Assembly: GCA_036674765.1 (NCBI GenBank)
Contig: JARVKI010000054.1
Span: forward strand, 240,025 to 304,024
DNA from: Seiridium cupressi
Lineage: Eukaryota > Ascomycota > Sordariomycetes > Amphisphaeriales > Sporocadaceae
Reading direction: 5' to 3'
Length of the DNA: 64,000 nucleotides
The number at the start of each line of letters is the position of its first letter. The first letter of the stretch is position 1. The notes under the pieces are model-generated. The model saw only the letters and a list, made by a program, of their open reading frames with translations. It did no database searches and had not been told where the DNA came from. The position numbers were made by a program, and so were the translations under genes. Shown here piece after piece: positions 10,841 to 26,000 of this stretch.

Positions 10841-11868
10841 CACTGCCAGGGCAAGGCAACTTGGAGTATATGCAGGAGTGCCCTGCAACTCTTGCACCGT
10901 TAATCGACTTTGCATTCCGTCAGTGAGACGAATTAAGTTAACGAACTTTTAGCAATAAACTTTAAACATTGCATATTATTCCATGGGTATACTAGTATTT
11001 CTAGCTTCATGGTTTTGTTAGTTGACCAAGGATTTTGCCGAGCTTTAAGGTCCAATATCCCCCTACCAACGCCGCCAGAGCCGTCAACCGCTTCCCACTT
11101 CGCCATAATGGTGGTGAAAGGCAGATGTTTTTTTTTTTTCCTCACGTCAGTCCCCGAGTCCGCACCCCAATAGTGACGAGGTTGCCAGGCCCATCCTCCT
11201 CGCCATCGTCAAAGGCGACGAGAGGTCTGAGATGCAGATCATGCGCCTCCAAGAGATTCAGAGACCGAATGCAAAAATTGATGACAAGGTCATCTTGCGC
11301 AGGTTGCTCGGCCGGCCTTGACCGCCACGAGTGGCAGTTCGCTGGCCGGAAAGTCACTGATCCCCACGTAACCGATCTACTGTCCATGAGTCGTCATTGC
11401 TCGGAAGAGGCATGGAAGAAAGACGTAACCGGGCTCTTGGATCTTCAGATTCACGACTAATCGGACGAAAATCTTTGTTGTAGAAAATCGCGTTAAAGAT
11501 TATCGCTTTCTTGGAAAAGGCAGATGCGACGGGTTAGAGTAAAGGAGACAGGTTCTAAAAGAGACTAAGGTCGCCCGAGGGCGACCAGTATTCACTTATA
11601 GTGGCTTGTCTGGGGAAAACCCTAATAGGGATGGTAAGACTATTGTCGAGCAGGAGTATTAGATCTCTCGGAAGCTGGACGAAAGCTGACAACCAGCTCT
11701 TCTCCGGCAGTTACCTGTAGCCTCTTCGCCCATAGACACAGCCTTCCTGCCTCTGCTTATCGATGGTCGTCTGTGCGCAACGTTGACGCGTAGCAACCAT
11801 ATCGACAGCAAGCCACGCGGCCGAATGAGACTGACGTCAGCCACTCTATTCGCTATATTCGAAAGTAA
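10841..11868. other. Intergenic with an unassigned coding-like remnant
   Basis: Downstream flank of the channel gene up to the AT-rich boundary. Plus-strand 11,135-11,320 reads, in one frame, as a plausible coding remnant (DEVARPILLAIVKGDERSEM) that ends in a stop and has no recognised family. No intact gene is supported. Composition collapses to extreme AT over roughly 11,865-11,950. Confidence 0.4.
11569..11586. repeat. GC-rich hairpin, 8-bp stem with 2-base loop
   Basis: GGTCGCCC-GA-GGGCGACC, a perfect 8-bp inverted repeat. A related GGGCGACC-containing hairpin occurs in the un-RIPed LTR-like insert at 40,133-40,267. This could be an LTR fragment, but no element boundaries are visible here. 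Confidence 0.6.
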
Positions 11869-13099
11869 GCAAAGCTATTAAACTACTGCTGTACATAACA
11901 GACGGCCATTTAATACACGAATATTCGTATAATAAAACTCTTAATAATTATAATATAACTTTCGTAAACGAGGTATATAAACGCTTTTTATAAACGGATA
12001 AATTAATATTATTTATAAAACGGAAATAATTTACCGGTAATTATTTAAAAGAAATTATTATAAATATTATATTAAATATTTATAAATTTAATAAAAAATT
12101 ATATTAAAAAGTTAAATATTATAAATATATAAATTTATTTTTATTTAATATATATTAAATATTATTTTATTAAATAAAATTAAAACGTTTTTTTAAATAT
12201 TATTAATTAAAATTTTAAAAATTAAATTAAATATATAAATATTTAATATATATATATAATTATTAATTAAATTAATTAAATTATTAAAATAAACGTTTAT
12301 TAATAAATTAAATAAATAAATTATAAACTTTTTAATATAATTATAAAAAAAGTTAACGTTAATATTATTTTATTTATTAATATTATTTAAATAAATAATA
12401 ATTACCGTAAATAATAGTTATTTATTTTTTAATATAAATTTTTATAATTTATACGTTTATATATTAAATAAAAAATTTTTTTTTCCAAAAAAAGTAAATT
12501 ATATTATTTTAACCGCGCGTATTTTTAATTTTTTTTTTTAAAAAAACGCCCGATTAATATTATTTAAATAAACTTATATTTTATATCTTTTCGTATTACC
12601 CCGCGTTATTACAATTTAATATTATTACGCGTAAATATTACCGGATTTAAATTACTTTTAAATTTAAATCTTTATTAATTAAATTAATAAAAGCGGCGTA
12701 AACGTTAAAGTTATTTATAATTAAATTAATATTATAAAGTTAAATTAAAGTTTATTTTAAATTATTTTAAATTAAATTAACGCGTTTAAATAATTAAATT
12801 TAAATTTAGCCGAATTAAAATATATTTATATATAAAATTAAAATAAAAAGGAAAATTTTACTTTACCCCGTATTAATTTTCTTTTTCTTTTTTATTTATA
12901 TAAAAAACTTTTTACGTTACTCGCGTATTTATTAATAAAATAATAAATAATAATAATAGTTTATTAAACGGTTATTTTAAAATTTAAAATTAATTATTAA
13001 TAATATCGCGAAACGTTTAAAAAAACCTTTTTAAAAATAATAAAATTAACGATATAAATATTAAATAAATTATATTTTTATTTTAAATATTATTGAAAA

Positions 13100-15454
13100 A
13101 AATTATTTTATTATAATAAAATAACGAAATTTTATTTATAAAGTGTAAAGAATTCCGAAATTTTAAATTTAAAGTATTAATAAAGGTTTTAATTATTTAT
13201 TTCGTTAAAAATCCCGTTATAATTATTGATTATTTTAATAAAAATAAATTTATATTATAAATTATTATTAAATCCGAAAATATAATATTATTATTTTTAT
13301 TATAAAAATTTATTATATTAAAGTAATAAATATATTAGTTTTTAATAATTATAATTATTTTAAAATATTATAATAAGTTTAATCGCGTTATTTATTAAAT
13401 ATTAAATAATTTTTATTTTAATTAAAATATAATATTATTAATATACGTTATAAAATTATATTTAAACGTAATAAGATTTTTTTATTATTACGAAAAAGTT
13501 TAAATTAATTTATTATTTAAAAAATAACGAATATAATAAAATAAACGTTGAAAAGAAAAACCGCGGTATTAATTAATATAATAAATAACGATAAATTTCG
13601 TTTATAATAAAAGCGAAATTTACTTTATAATTTACGATTTAATAACCGTTTTAATAAACGTAATAATTAATAAAACGATTAAAGCGATTAAAATAATTAA
13701 AATAACCGACGCGACCGTTTTTAACGTCGAAACCGTTAATATAATTAAAACGAAAATTAATAATAAAATAGTTAAAACGAATAAAACGCGAATAATAACC
13801 GTAAAAAAAGCGAATATATTTTATAAATAAAAAAATAAAATAAAAATATTAACGTTTTTTTATACGAAAACATTAAATTTAACTTTTATTTTTATTATTT
13901 AACGCGTTTTTATTATTTAAAAAACTTTTATAATAAAGAATTTAAAATATTTAAAATATTTAAAATATTTTTATTATTCGCATTAATATATTAAAGTTAA
14001 AATAACGTTATAAAATAAAAATATAAAAGTTTAAATTAATTTGAATATAAACCGTAATATTATTAAACGCTTTTATTTTAATATATTTGAATATATTATT
14101 AAAAAACGATTAAAACGAGTAAAAATGTCGTTAAACGGTTTATTAAATTAACGGAATAAAAAACGTTTTAACTTTATATCCTTAAATAAAACGCTTAAAA
14201 AAACTAATTATTATAAAATTTACTAAATTAAAATTAATTATTAAAAATAACTTTTAATTTAATTTCCTTATTAAAAACGATTTTTTTTACTTATATAACG
14301 TTAATATTTATTATAGTAATTTAATATTTACGTTTATTAAATTAAAGCTTTTTATTTTTTAATATATTCGTTATTAACCGTTTATATAATTATTATCACG
14401 GTATTATATGCTGGTAATTTAGTATATTATTTTTATACGAAGAAGAAAAAGGAAAACTAAGTTTTAGGCTAGTGTAACGGCTTTTTATAAACGCCGTACC
14501 GCTAACGCCTTAATAGCGTTTGAATAACGTAATAATTATAAAGTTATTATTAAAAATCCGTTATTTTTTTAAAAAAAAGAATTTTACGTATAAATAAATT
14601 AAAAGTTATTATTAAAAAACCGTAATTCTAGTTTTTATTTCGCGCATTTTATTATTATATATACTTTAATAAATATTTATACTTTTAAAATATTAATAAT
14701 AAAAACCGAAATTAAAAAAATAATTATTATTTTTAAAGAAAGTATCGTAAAAAATATTAGCGAAAATATAAATAACGGTTATTTCGTTAATTTTTAAAAA
14801 AGCGATTTAAAAGTTTTAATTTTCGTTATAATAATTATTAACTTTGCCGGTATTTTTTTCGTCGCCGACGCATTTTATAATATAACTATTTATATAAACG
14901 TTATTATATTAATTATAAATATAAAATTTATTATAAATTTAATTATTATTAAAATCGTTATTAACTCGTATTATTTTAAAGGAATTAATATTAACGATTT
15001 AATAAACGGTATATTTAATTATACGTTTATTATTAATTAAATTTATTTTATTATTTTAAATTTTAAAATTATTTTAATATTAATATAAATTATATAATTT
15101 AATCCGATTAAAAATACGGTAAGTTATTAAATTTAAATCTTTTTAACGGAACCGGAAAAAATTAAACTAAAAATTTACAGCGTTTATTTTACGTTAAAAA
15201 TAAATAAAACCCCGATTTTTTAAAGTGAAAAATAAAAAAAAGTATATATATATATATAAAAAACGTTATATTTACGGTTTAAACCGAGGTTTTAATATTA
15301 TTTTATTTTAACTTTTAAATAAATTAAAATACGATCGATATATTAGAAAAAAATACTTTTAATTAATAATTAATAAAAATATAAATTAAATTTACGGTTA
15401 TATTTTTTAAATTGTAAAAATTAAAAGGTTATCGATTATATTTTTAACGGATTA
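13100..15454. repeat. Dispersed repeat family B, copy 1
   Basis: Collinear with 33,630-37,110. Matching blocks include the segments around 13,130/33,640, 13,320/33,800, 13,600-13,760/34,550-34,710, 14,880-15,110/36,270-36,580 and 15,330-15,440/36,990-37,100. It is presumably a transposon body, but class and strand are not clear. The segment near 13,680-13,760 may be coding. Edges are approximate. It contains a preserved uninterrupted site for the 34,717-35,409 insertion. Confidence 0.7.
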
Positions 15455-15793
15455 TATTACGGTTTAAGTTTAAATCCGTTTAATTTAATTATAATATTAA
15501 TTACGTTATATATAATTTAATTAACGTAATTATATTTATTTAAGTAAATTATTAAATTAAAAGAATAATTAACTTTTACTTTTTAATTTATAATTTCTAT
15601 TAATATTATTATATTATAAAGTTAATTTATTAAGCCTTTTTTAATTTATTATAATTATTAATTTAATTTATAAAAAATAAAATTAAATCGATTAATTTAG
15701 TTATATTAAAGATTAAATCTTTATAAATTAATTTAATTAAATATTAATAATTTAAAAAAGTATTTATTAACGCCGGTTTTTTAATAATATAAT

Positions 15794-16257
15794 TATTATA
15801 AACGATAAAATTAATATATTAAACGCAAAAAAGCGGGGGTATAAAACTAATTAAAAAGCTATTAATTATAATAATATTAATAACTAATAAAGACTTTAGC
15901 AAATATAAAATATTAAATTACGTAAGCATTAATTAGTTATAATTAATAATAGTTAATAAGTTATTATTAATTAAATAAAGGATTAATTAATTATAATTAA
16001 TATTATTTAAATAAATAACTTATATTAATAAAAAAATAAAAAAATATATAATTAAAAGGATTTCTTATATAAATATTTATTACTTTAATAATTAATTTAA
16101 GCATTTATTTACTTATAAATAAAACTTATTTAACTTTAACGATTATATTATAATTTAAACCTTAATATTTTTTATATTTATTACGTATTTTATTAATATA
16201 AACTTAATATTAATATATTATTTTAAGATTTATTTTAACGATAATATATTCGTTATA
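15794..16257 (+). repeat. 5' LTR of Ty3 element 1
   Basis: Direct repeat of 29,156-29,618; starts TATTATAAACG (TG altered to TA) and ends CGTTATA. Confidence 0.85.
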
Positions 16258-16511
16258 TTTTAATTACTTTTATTTAAATATATATTCCGGTTTAAAAATT
16301 ATTAAATAATATTTTATAAACGACGATAGCACTTTAAACTCTTAACGGAAATAACGTTAGAAACCCGACCGGCGGATTTAATATTTTACGTATAATATAA
16401 TAAATATAATAATAATAATAAAAGTTAGCGGTATAATTAAATAACCTTTAATAAGCTTATAATAATATTCGCATCGATAATTAATAATTTATTAAGTAAA
16501 TTACGGTTATT

Positions 16512-16987
16512 TATAACGAATATATTATCGTTAAAATAAACTTTAAAATAATATATTAATATTAAGCTTATATTAATAAAATACGTAATGAATATAAAAA
16601 GTATTAAAGTTTAAATTATAATATAACCGTTAAAGTTTAATAATAAGCCTTATTTATAAATAAATAAATATATAAATTAATTACTAAAATAATAATTATT
16701 TATATAATTAGGAAATTTAATCTTTATTATATTTATTTATTTTATTTATTAATATTAATTAAATTATATTATTAAATATAATCCTTTTTCTTAAATCTTT
16801 AAAATTATAATAATTTTTATAATCCGTAATTTTAAATTATTATTAAAATTATAATTTTATTATTAATTATCCCTTAATTATTATATATTACGTAATTTAA
16901 GCTTTAATAAAGTTTTACACGTCCCGTTATATTTAAGCGCCGTTACGTCGCTTTTATTTTATAATAGGGTTTTATCCGTTTATAATA
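16512..16987 (-). repeat. 3' LTR of Ty3 element 2
   Basis: 476 bp, inverted relative to element 1; ends at the polypurine tract. Confidence 0.82.
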
Positions 16988-19900
16988 TTAAATCTTTCCT
17001 TTTTTTATTTTAACCCTTTAAAACTCAATCCTATAAATAAGTCTTTTTTCGCATTTTACGTTTATTAAACGTATTTTCCTTTTTATTTATATTTTATAAT
17101 ATATATTTATTATATTAAGTTATATTAAAAAATCTTATAAAACTAAAAAAAAACGTTCTAAATTTGCCGATTTTATTTCTTTAAATAGTCGTTTTATAAA
17201 TATATTATATATTTATTATTTTAAATATAAAATTCCAAATTATTAAATAATAAATAATGAATTAATTCTTCATTTAAAATGCGTAAACTATTTGAATTAA
17301 AAGTATAATAAGATTTTAGTTACGTTATCGCTTTATAAAATTTTATTTTAATAATATAAATTAAAAGTCGAGGAAAAATAAACGAGTAAAAAGCTATTAT
17401 TTTTTTATAAAGAGATATTTATTTTTTTTAATTTTTTTATCGGTTATTATAAATCGTTTATTTTAAATCCGAAAAATTTATATTTAAATTAAATCTTATA
17501 ATTTTAAACTTTTTTTAACGAAATATAAAAGAATTAAATAAAAAAACAATGTTTTCCTTATTCTAGCTAATTATAAATATTATATTATAAAAAATATATA
17601 ATTTTTAAATATTTTTAATAAATTTAATTAATCGTTTTTAAATTTTAGGAAAAAGTTTAAAAAGCTTAAATTTTTAAAATTTTTTAATATATTTAATATT
17701 CTTTTAAATTTTTTTAAATATTTTTTAAAGTATTTTATAAAATTTTAAATATTTTTTAAATATAAATAATCTTTTTATTTAACTTTATATTAATACCTTT
17801 TATTAACTTTTTACTATTATAATATTTTTTTAATTTTGTATTTTTATTAACTTAATTATTTTATTTTTAAATTTATTTTAAATTTTACGTTAATTAAAGT
17901 TAATTTTAATAATAAAATGTAAATTGTTAAAAATATACGTATTATTTTCTAACAACGATAATTAAAAATTAACTTTTAAAATTATTTTTTTAATTTTAAT
18001 TTAAGTTTTTTAAAATCGAATTTATCGGTAAATCGTGTTATTCTAAAATTTTTACGTAATAAATAAACTTTATTTCCTTTTTTAAAAATTGATTTTTTAA
18101 TCCTTTTCTTATTATAATATCATTTTATTTATTATTAAAAAAATAAAAGTTTTTATTATAAAAAATATTAATATATTTAATAATTTTAATCGATTATTTT
18201 CCGTAAAATAATTTTTTAATAATATTAAAATTATATTTAAAATTAATATAAAATAATAATATTTTAATAAACTCGTTAATTACGTTATTATAAATAAATT
18301 ATATAATAAGTAATAATTATATTTAATTATTTTATTCGTAATTAACGTAATATTATAAATATTATTCGAATAATTAATTTATTCGTTTTATTTATCCGTT
18401 TATTTATAAATAAAATATTATAAATAATTTATATTCTATTTTTAATTATAATATAAAAAATTATTAAAATTTTAACGTAAAAAGCTTATTTTTATCGGAA
18501 ATAAATTCGTTTAATAGTTTATATTAATTAATTATAATTTAAAAAATAATATAAATAAATTTCGTAACGTCGCTTATTTTCTTATATAAAATAAAATATA
18601 TATATTTCTTAAATCGTTTTATAATAATAAACATATTATTATATTTTATATTCGTTATTAATTCTTTTAACAACGGTAATTTAATAATAAAATTTATAAC
18701 GACTAACTTTTAAACTTTATCGAGTAATATTATCGGTTATAATTCTTTATATAATTTATATTCAAATACTTTAGTTTTATTATAAAAATCGCAATTTTTA
18801 ATAATTTTAAAAACGTATTATTTTAAATTCTTATGATTAAAATATTATTAAATTTTTTTAATAATTTTAAATATTTTTATATATTTATCCAACGGTAATT
18901 CGTAATATTTTTAAATAAGTTTTTCTCGGAATCTTTTAAAAAAGTATATTTTTTTTATATATTAAAACCTTTAGTTTTTAATATTTTTTACTAATTTTCC
19001 TAATTTATATTTTTTATATAATTATACGGTTAATAATATATAAATTTATAATTAATACGAAATTCCCTTTTTTATTAATTATAAAAATAATATACGTTTT
19101 TTTAAATACTTTTTAAAAATAATCCAATTTACGATTTAACGCGTCGGCTTTTTTATTATTTAATCTTTTTAATAAATAATAATAAAATTAAAATTTATTA
19201 AAAGCTTTAATTATTATATTTATTATTTATTAATTTTTTTATTAATAAAACTTATTTTTTTCTAAATTTATTAAACAGTTCGCTTTTTATAAATTTTTAA
19301 ATATTATTATAACGTATTATTAATATTTTTCGATCGTATTTAAAAATATAAATATATTATTAAAATAAATAATTACGAATTTATTTAAAAAGTCTCGTAA
19401 TATTATATTAATTATATTTTAAAAGCTTATAAATACGTTTATAAATTTAAAAAATATAATTAAATATTTAAAATATCCGTATTTATTACGAAATAATACC
19501 TTTTATTCGTCGCCTTTTTTAATCTTGATTAATTTATATACGTTAAATAAATTTAAAATTATAAACTATTTAATATTATATAATTTATTTTGCAAATCTT
19601 TAATTAATATAGAAAATATTTTATAATTAAACCTTATATATATTAATAAGTTTATATTTAACTTTTTATATTTTTTAAATATTTTATATATAAATTTCGG
19701 TTTAATATCTTTAATTATAATATAAAATCTAAATATTTTAAACTTATTTGAAAATCCATTTATTAATCGTTATTTAAAAGTTAAATATTTTTTAATATAT
19801 TTTATTAAAATTAATTTATATTTTAATTTATTTAAAAATTATTTATTTAGAGTTAAAATATCTTTAAAACTAAATTATAATTTATAATTTTTATAATATT

Positions 19901-20119
19901 ATATATAAATCCTTTATTATAATTTTAAATATAAATTTAAATATACGTAATTTTTATATTAACGGTTTTATTATTATACGTTATTAATTCGTTATTTATA
20001 ATTTTAAATTAATAAAGCGTTTATTTTTATTTTTATAATATTTAAAATTATTATTAATTTATAATGAAATAAGATTTCCTTAAATTTTTATATTAATTAA
20101 AAGCTTAATGTTTTAATTT

Positions 20120-20129
20120 NNNNNNNNNN
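20120..20129. other. Assembly gap (10 N)
   Basis: Ten N inside element 2. The fixed size suggests a scaffold placeholder, so the true length of element 2 is uncertain. Confidence 0.98.
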
Positions 20130-22530
20130 CGTTTTTCTAACCTATACACACTTAATATTTTATCATTATTATTTTATTATATACGGTTTTAATCGTGTCC
20201 TAAATATTCATCGCGTCGGTAATATTATCGTTATTTTTTTTATTTTTAGCTTTTTAATATATAAAAGCGTAATTTATATATAAATCTTTTTAGTTTTAAT
20301 ATATTAAAAGTTCGTTATATTTTCGTTTATAAATTTCCTGCTTTATTTATAATTTTATAAAAATCTATAATATTACCGGCGTAAAAAGTATTAATTTTTT
20401 ATTTTGTTATTATATTTAAATTCGATTTATAATTTTATAAATTCGCAATCCGACTTTTTCGTTACGTTATTTTTTAAACGCTTTTTAAATTAATTTTTTA
20501 AAGTAATTTTTTTTTCTTATTAATTTATAATAATATTAGATAAAAAAGATTTTAATTAAATTAAAAATCGTTTTATTTTATTATGTTTTTTAATTTATTT
20601 TTAAGCTAAATTTTCTCATTAAAGTAAATTAAATATCCGTTAATTTTATATTAATCTTATATTCGTAATTTTAAAACGTATTCGCGTATTTTTTATAAAT
20701 CGTTAATAATTATTATATATCCCTAAAAATCCTTATAAATAATAATAACCTCTTTTATTTATTTTTTAATTTATAATATTTCGATAAAATTTAATTTAAA
20801 CCTTTTAAAAATTATATTTTAATTTATTTTTAAATATTAATTATATAGTTAATTAATATAACTAATTTAAAATATATTTATATAATTTAAATATTTTATT
20901 TTTAATTAAATATTATCTTTAAATATTATATTAAAAATATAAGCTTTTTTAAATTTATCTTTTATAATAATTTTTAATAAAATATTTTAAATTTTAAAAT
21001 ATTATAAAATAATCTTTTAAAAATAATTACTATTTTAAAATCGTTTTAATACCTAATAAATTATTATATTATAATAAAAACCCCGTTAATTCTTTTATTA
21101 ATTAATTATAACTTTAATATTTCGGTTTAATTTAAATTTCTTTTTTATTATTATTCCGTACGGCGGATAATAATTTAATTTTAATCGGATTCGTCTTTAT
21201 TTTTATTAAAATAAATAAAATATTTATAAATATTAATACGTCGCTTTACGGGGCTTTTCCCCGTTATTACGATAATTTTAATAATTAATATTATAAAATA
21301 TTATCTTATTTTATCTTTATTTAATTTATACGTTTTATATTAATTATTATAATATATTATCTTAAATAAGTTATTATAGTTAATTAAGGTTTTCGTAATA
21401 AAGTTAAATTATCGTTTTTTAAAAATTAATTTAAAAAATCGTTCCTTTTTAAATAAACGGTATTCGTTAGCAAAATATCTTATCTTTTTATAATTATAAT
21501 ATATTATTAACTTTTTATTATATTTACCATTTTCTCGTTTTATAACGTTAAAATTTATAAGTTTATTATATCTTTTATAAAACGTTTTTCCGCGTTATTT
21601 ATTTTTAAACGTTATTAACTATTTTAACGTAATCGGTTAATATTAATTTAAAATTATATTTATATATTAATTCGTAATCCTTTTAATTATTTTTACTTTT
21701 CGAATCATTTTTTATATAAACGGTTATTAATTTTAATAATCTTTTCGATATAAATATCGAAATCTTTTAAACGATTTTTTTAATAACTTTATCTTTAATA
21801 CCTTTTTTAAATCTTACGTAAAAAAGCGTTATAAAAGCGTTATTATCGCTTTATTTAATTTGAAAAGTGATTTACTTAAATTCCGATACGTATTTAATTC
21901 CGGAATTCTTTTATTTAAATTATATAAACTTCCTTTTTATCGTATAAATTTTATTTAAATTACTAAAAATAGCTTTAGAGCGTCGCTTAAACTCGTTATA
22001 ATTAATAAAAACCTTCTAAATCTCCTTGTTTGTATCGTTTTCGTTATTATTAAAATAATCTTTTATAATTAATTCGAACTATTTAAAAACGTCGTTTTTT
22101 AACATTTTTATAACGTATAATATTTTATTAAAATTATTATTAATATTATCCTTATAAAAACGTAAATATACTTTCGCTTAAATAAAAAATCTTTAAACGT
22201 TATTATCTTTACCGTTATAAAATTAAAATACCGGTATTTTATAATTAGTTTTATTAATAATTAATATTGTAATAAAAATAACCGCGATTTATTTAATAAA
22301 CTACTAATTATTATTACGAACACTATCGTAAACCTATTAAAAATTACTTAATTATACTATTAAATTTTATTATTATTATTATGTTTATTATATTATATAT
22401 AAAACGTTAAATCCGCCGGTTAAGTTTTTAATATTATTTCCGTTAAAAGTTTAAAATATTATTATTATTTATAAAATATTACTTAATAATTCCTAACCCG
22501 GAATACGTATTTATATAAAAATATGTAAAA

Positions 22531-23004
22531 TATAACGAATATATTATCGTTAAAATAAACTTTAAAATAATATATTAATATTAAGTTTATACTAATAAAA
22601 TACGTAATAAATATAAAAAGTATTAAAGCTTAAATTGTAATATAATCGTTAAAGCTTAATAAGCTTTATTTATAAATAAATAAATATTCAAATTAATTAT
22701 TAAAATAATAACTATTTATATAATTAAAAAATCTAATCTTTATTATATTTATTTATTTATTTTACTAATATTAATGAAATTATATTATTAAATATAATCC
22801 TTTTCTTTTAGATTTTTAAAATTATAATAAATTTTATAATTCGTAATCTTAAATTATTACTAAAACTATAATCCCGTTACTAATTATCCGTTAATTATTA
22901 TATATTACGTAACTTAAACTTTAATAAGGTCTTATAAGTCCCGTTGTATTTAAGCGCCGTTACGCCGCTTTTATCTTATAAAAGGGTTCCATTTATTCGT
23001 AACA
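22531..23004 (-). repeat. 5' LTR of Ty3 element 2
   Basis: 474 bp. Its outer end reads TGTTACG on the minus strand, so the canonical TG is still intact here. A small indel separates it from the 3' copy. Confidence 0.82.
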
Positions 23005-26000
23005 CTATCCTTATTACAGCACTTATCGTTAATAAAACTAATTATAAAATGCTAATATTTTAAGCTTATAACGGTAAAAATAATAATATTTAAAGATTCT
23101 TTATTTAAATGAAAGTATATTTACGCTTTTATAAAAATAATATTAACGGTAGTTTTAATAAAATATTATACGTTATAAAGTTTTTAAAAAAATAATGTTT
23201 TCGAATGATTTAAATTAATTATAAAAAACTACTTTAATAATAACGAAAATAATAAGAACGAAAAAATTAAAAAAATCTTCGCTAATTATAATAAATTTAA
23301 ACGACGCTGTAAAGCCACTTTTAATAATTTAAATAAAGTCCGTATAATAGAAAAAAAGCTTATATAACTTAAATAAAAGAATTTTGCGATTAAATATATA
23401 TCGGAATTTAAGTAAATCGCTTTTAAACCCGAATAAAAGCGATAATAATACCTTTATAACGCTTTATTACGCAAAATTAAAAGAAGGTATTAAAGACGAA
23501 ATTACTAAAAAGAAATCGGCCAGAAAACCTCGATATTTATATCGAAAAAATTATTAAAATCGATAACCGTTTATATAAAAAATAACTCGAAAAGCGAAAA
23601 AAATTAAAAAAAAATTATAAATTAATACGTAAATACAGCTTTAAGCTAATATTAACTAATTATATTAAAATAATTAAAATAACGTAGAAAAACGTCTTAC
23701 GAAAAATATAATAAACTTATAAACCTTAACGTTATAAAGCGAAAAAATAGTAAATACGATAAAAAGTTATAAGAAAATAAAACATTTTACTAACGAATAC
23801 CGTTTATTAAAAAAAAAGCGACCTTTTAAATTAATCCCGGAAAAACGATAATTTAACCTTATTATAAGGAACTTAATTAAATACGATAACTTATTTTAAA
23901 TAATATATTATAATAATTAATGCGAAACGCATTAACCCGATAAGGACGGAGTAAGATAATACTTTATAGCACTAGTTATTAAGATTATTATACTAATAAA
24001 AAGGAGCCCTGCAAAGCGACGAATTAACACTTACGGATACCTTATTTACTCCGATAAAAACGGAAACGAATCCGACTAAAATTAAATTATTATCCACCGT
24101 ATAAAATAATAATAAAAGGAAGAAAACTTAAATTAAGCCGAAATATTAAAATTACGATTAACTAATAAAAGAATTAATAAAATTCCTGTTATAATACGAC
24201 GATTTATTAAATATTAAAATAAATTTAAAATAGTAATTATCTTTAAAAGGTTATTTTATAACGCTTTAAAATTTAAAAATATCGTAATAAAAGGCATTAT
24301 AAAAGATAAGTTTAAAAAAGCTTATATTCTTAATGTAATATTTAAAAATAATATTTAATTAAAAATAAGATATTTAAATTACGCAGATATATTTTAGATT
24401 AATTATATTAACCGATTATATAATTAATATTTAAAAAAAAACTAGAAAATAAATTTTTCCCTAAAAATTAAAACTAAACCTTATCGAAATGTTATAAATA
24501 AAAAGATAAATAAAAGACGTTATTATTATTTATAAAGACCTTTAAAAATATACGGTAATTGTTAATAATTTATAAAAGACACGCAAATACATTTTAAAGT
24601 TATAAACGTAGGATTAATATAAAATCGACGAATATTTAATTTACGCTAATAAAAAAAGTTTAACTTAAAAGTAAATTAAAAAATATAATAAAATAAAATA
24701 AATGTCGATTTAATTAAAAAACCTTTTATTATATTTTAATACTTTTATTACGAGTTAATAAAAAAAAGGATAACCCTAAAAAATTAAATTTAAAAAGCGT
24801 TGAAAAAATAACGTAACGAAAAAATCGGATTCTAAATTTATAAAATTATAAATTAAATTTAAATATAATAATGGAATAAAGGATAAATACCTTTTACGCT
24901 AATAATATTACGAATTTTTGTAAAATTAAAAATAAAGCGAAAAGCTTATAAACAGGAATATAATAAACCCTTAATATATTAAAGTTAAAAAGATTTATAT
25001 ACGAGTTACGTTTTTATTTATTAAAAAGCTAAAACTAAAAAAAGCAACGATAATATAACTAACGCGATAAGCATTTAAAAACGATTAAAACCGTATATAA
25101 TAAAATAATAACGGTTAAATATTAAGTTTTTATATGTTATAAAAATAAGCGTATATAATTATTTTATAATTAAAGTGCGGGTTATACATTAAAATATTAA
25201 ACCTTTAATTAATATAAAAGTTTAAAGAAATTTTATTTCGCTATAAATTAGTAATAAATTTTAAATATTATAAAAATAGAAAAAAGCGCTTTATTAATTT
25301 AAAATTATAAATAAAAATTAATAATATATAATAATAAAATCGTTTATATAAAGATTACGCATATTTAAATGTATATTTAAAGTTATAATAAAAGATTTAC
25401 GTATAATATTATAAAAATTATAAATTATAATTTAGTTTTAAAAATACCTTAATTATAAACGAATAATTTTTAAATAAATTAAAATATAAGCTAATTTTAA
25501 TAAAATATATTAGAAAAAGATTTAGCCTTTAAATAATATTTAACGAAAAAACCTTTAAATAAACTTAAAACACTTAAATTTTACGTTATAATTAAAAATA
25601 TTAAACCGAAACTTACGCACGAAATATTTAAAAAAAATATAAAAAGTTTAACGATTTATTTAAAAAAACTAAATATAAAATTATTAATATATATAAGGTT
25701 CGATTACGAAATATTTTTAAAAGAAAAGGTATAGAATTATATTTTATACTTATTTATTTAATATAATTTTATTATAAAGAATTATTTAAAAAAATACTTT
25801 AACGATATATTATTAAAAAGATAAATTAAGGAATCCATTTTATTTATAAAATATTTAATACTTTTTATATTAAAAAAATAAAGATAAAAAGCTTAAATAA
25901 AGGCTTTATATTAATTATCGAAAACTTAACGAAATTACGATTAAAAATAAATACCCCTTATTATTAATTAAACATTTATAAAGTAAGTTATACGGTGCTA

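Larger units (their letters stand above)
16512..23004 (-). mobile_element. Ty3/gypsy retrotransposon 2, nested in element 1 in opposite orientation
   Basis: LTRs at 16,512-16,987 and 22,531-23,004 are reverse complements of the element-1 LTR in their R/U5-like part. The purine tract (as pyrimidines) begins at 16,988, making the left copy the 3' LTR, so the element reads on the minus strand. The TSD is TTATT (16,507-16,511) against CTATC (23,005-23,009), which differ only by C-to-T. Element 3 shows the uninterrupted host sequence near 47,490. Minus-strand RT again has YFNN (about 19,345-19,370) and RNase H KADALNRK (about 19,130-19,160). Length is 6,493 bp including a 10-N gap. All frames are riddled with stops. 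Confidence 0.87.

Noticed and set aside
11035..11460. 141-codon plus-strand frame next to the AT boundary
   Set aside because: Arg/Ser/Pro-rich with a Phe run from a T-homopolymer; a different frame looks more coding-like and is itself truncated. No family match, so not called as a gene.
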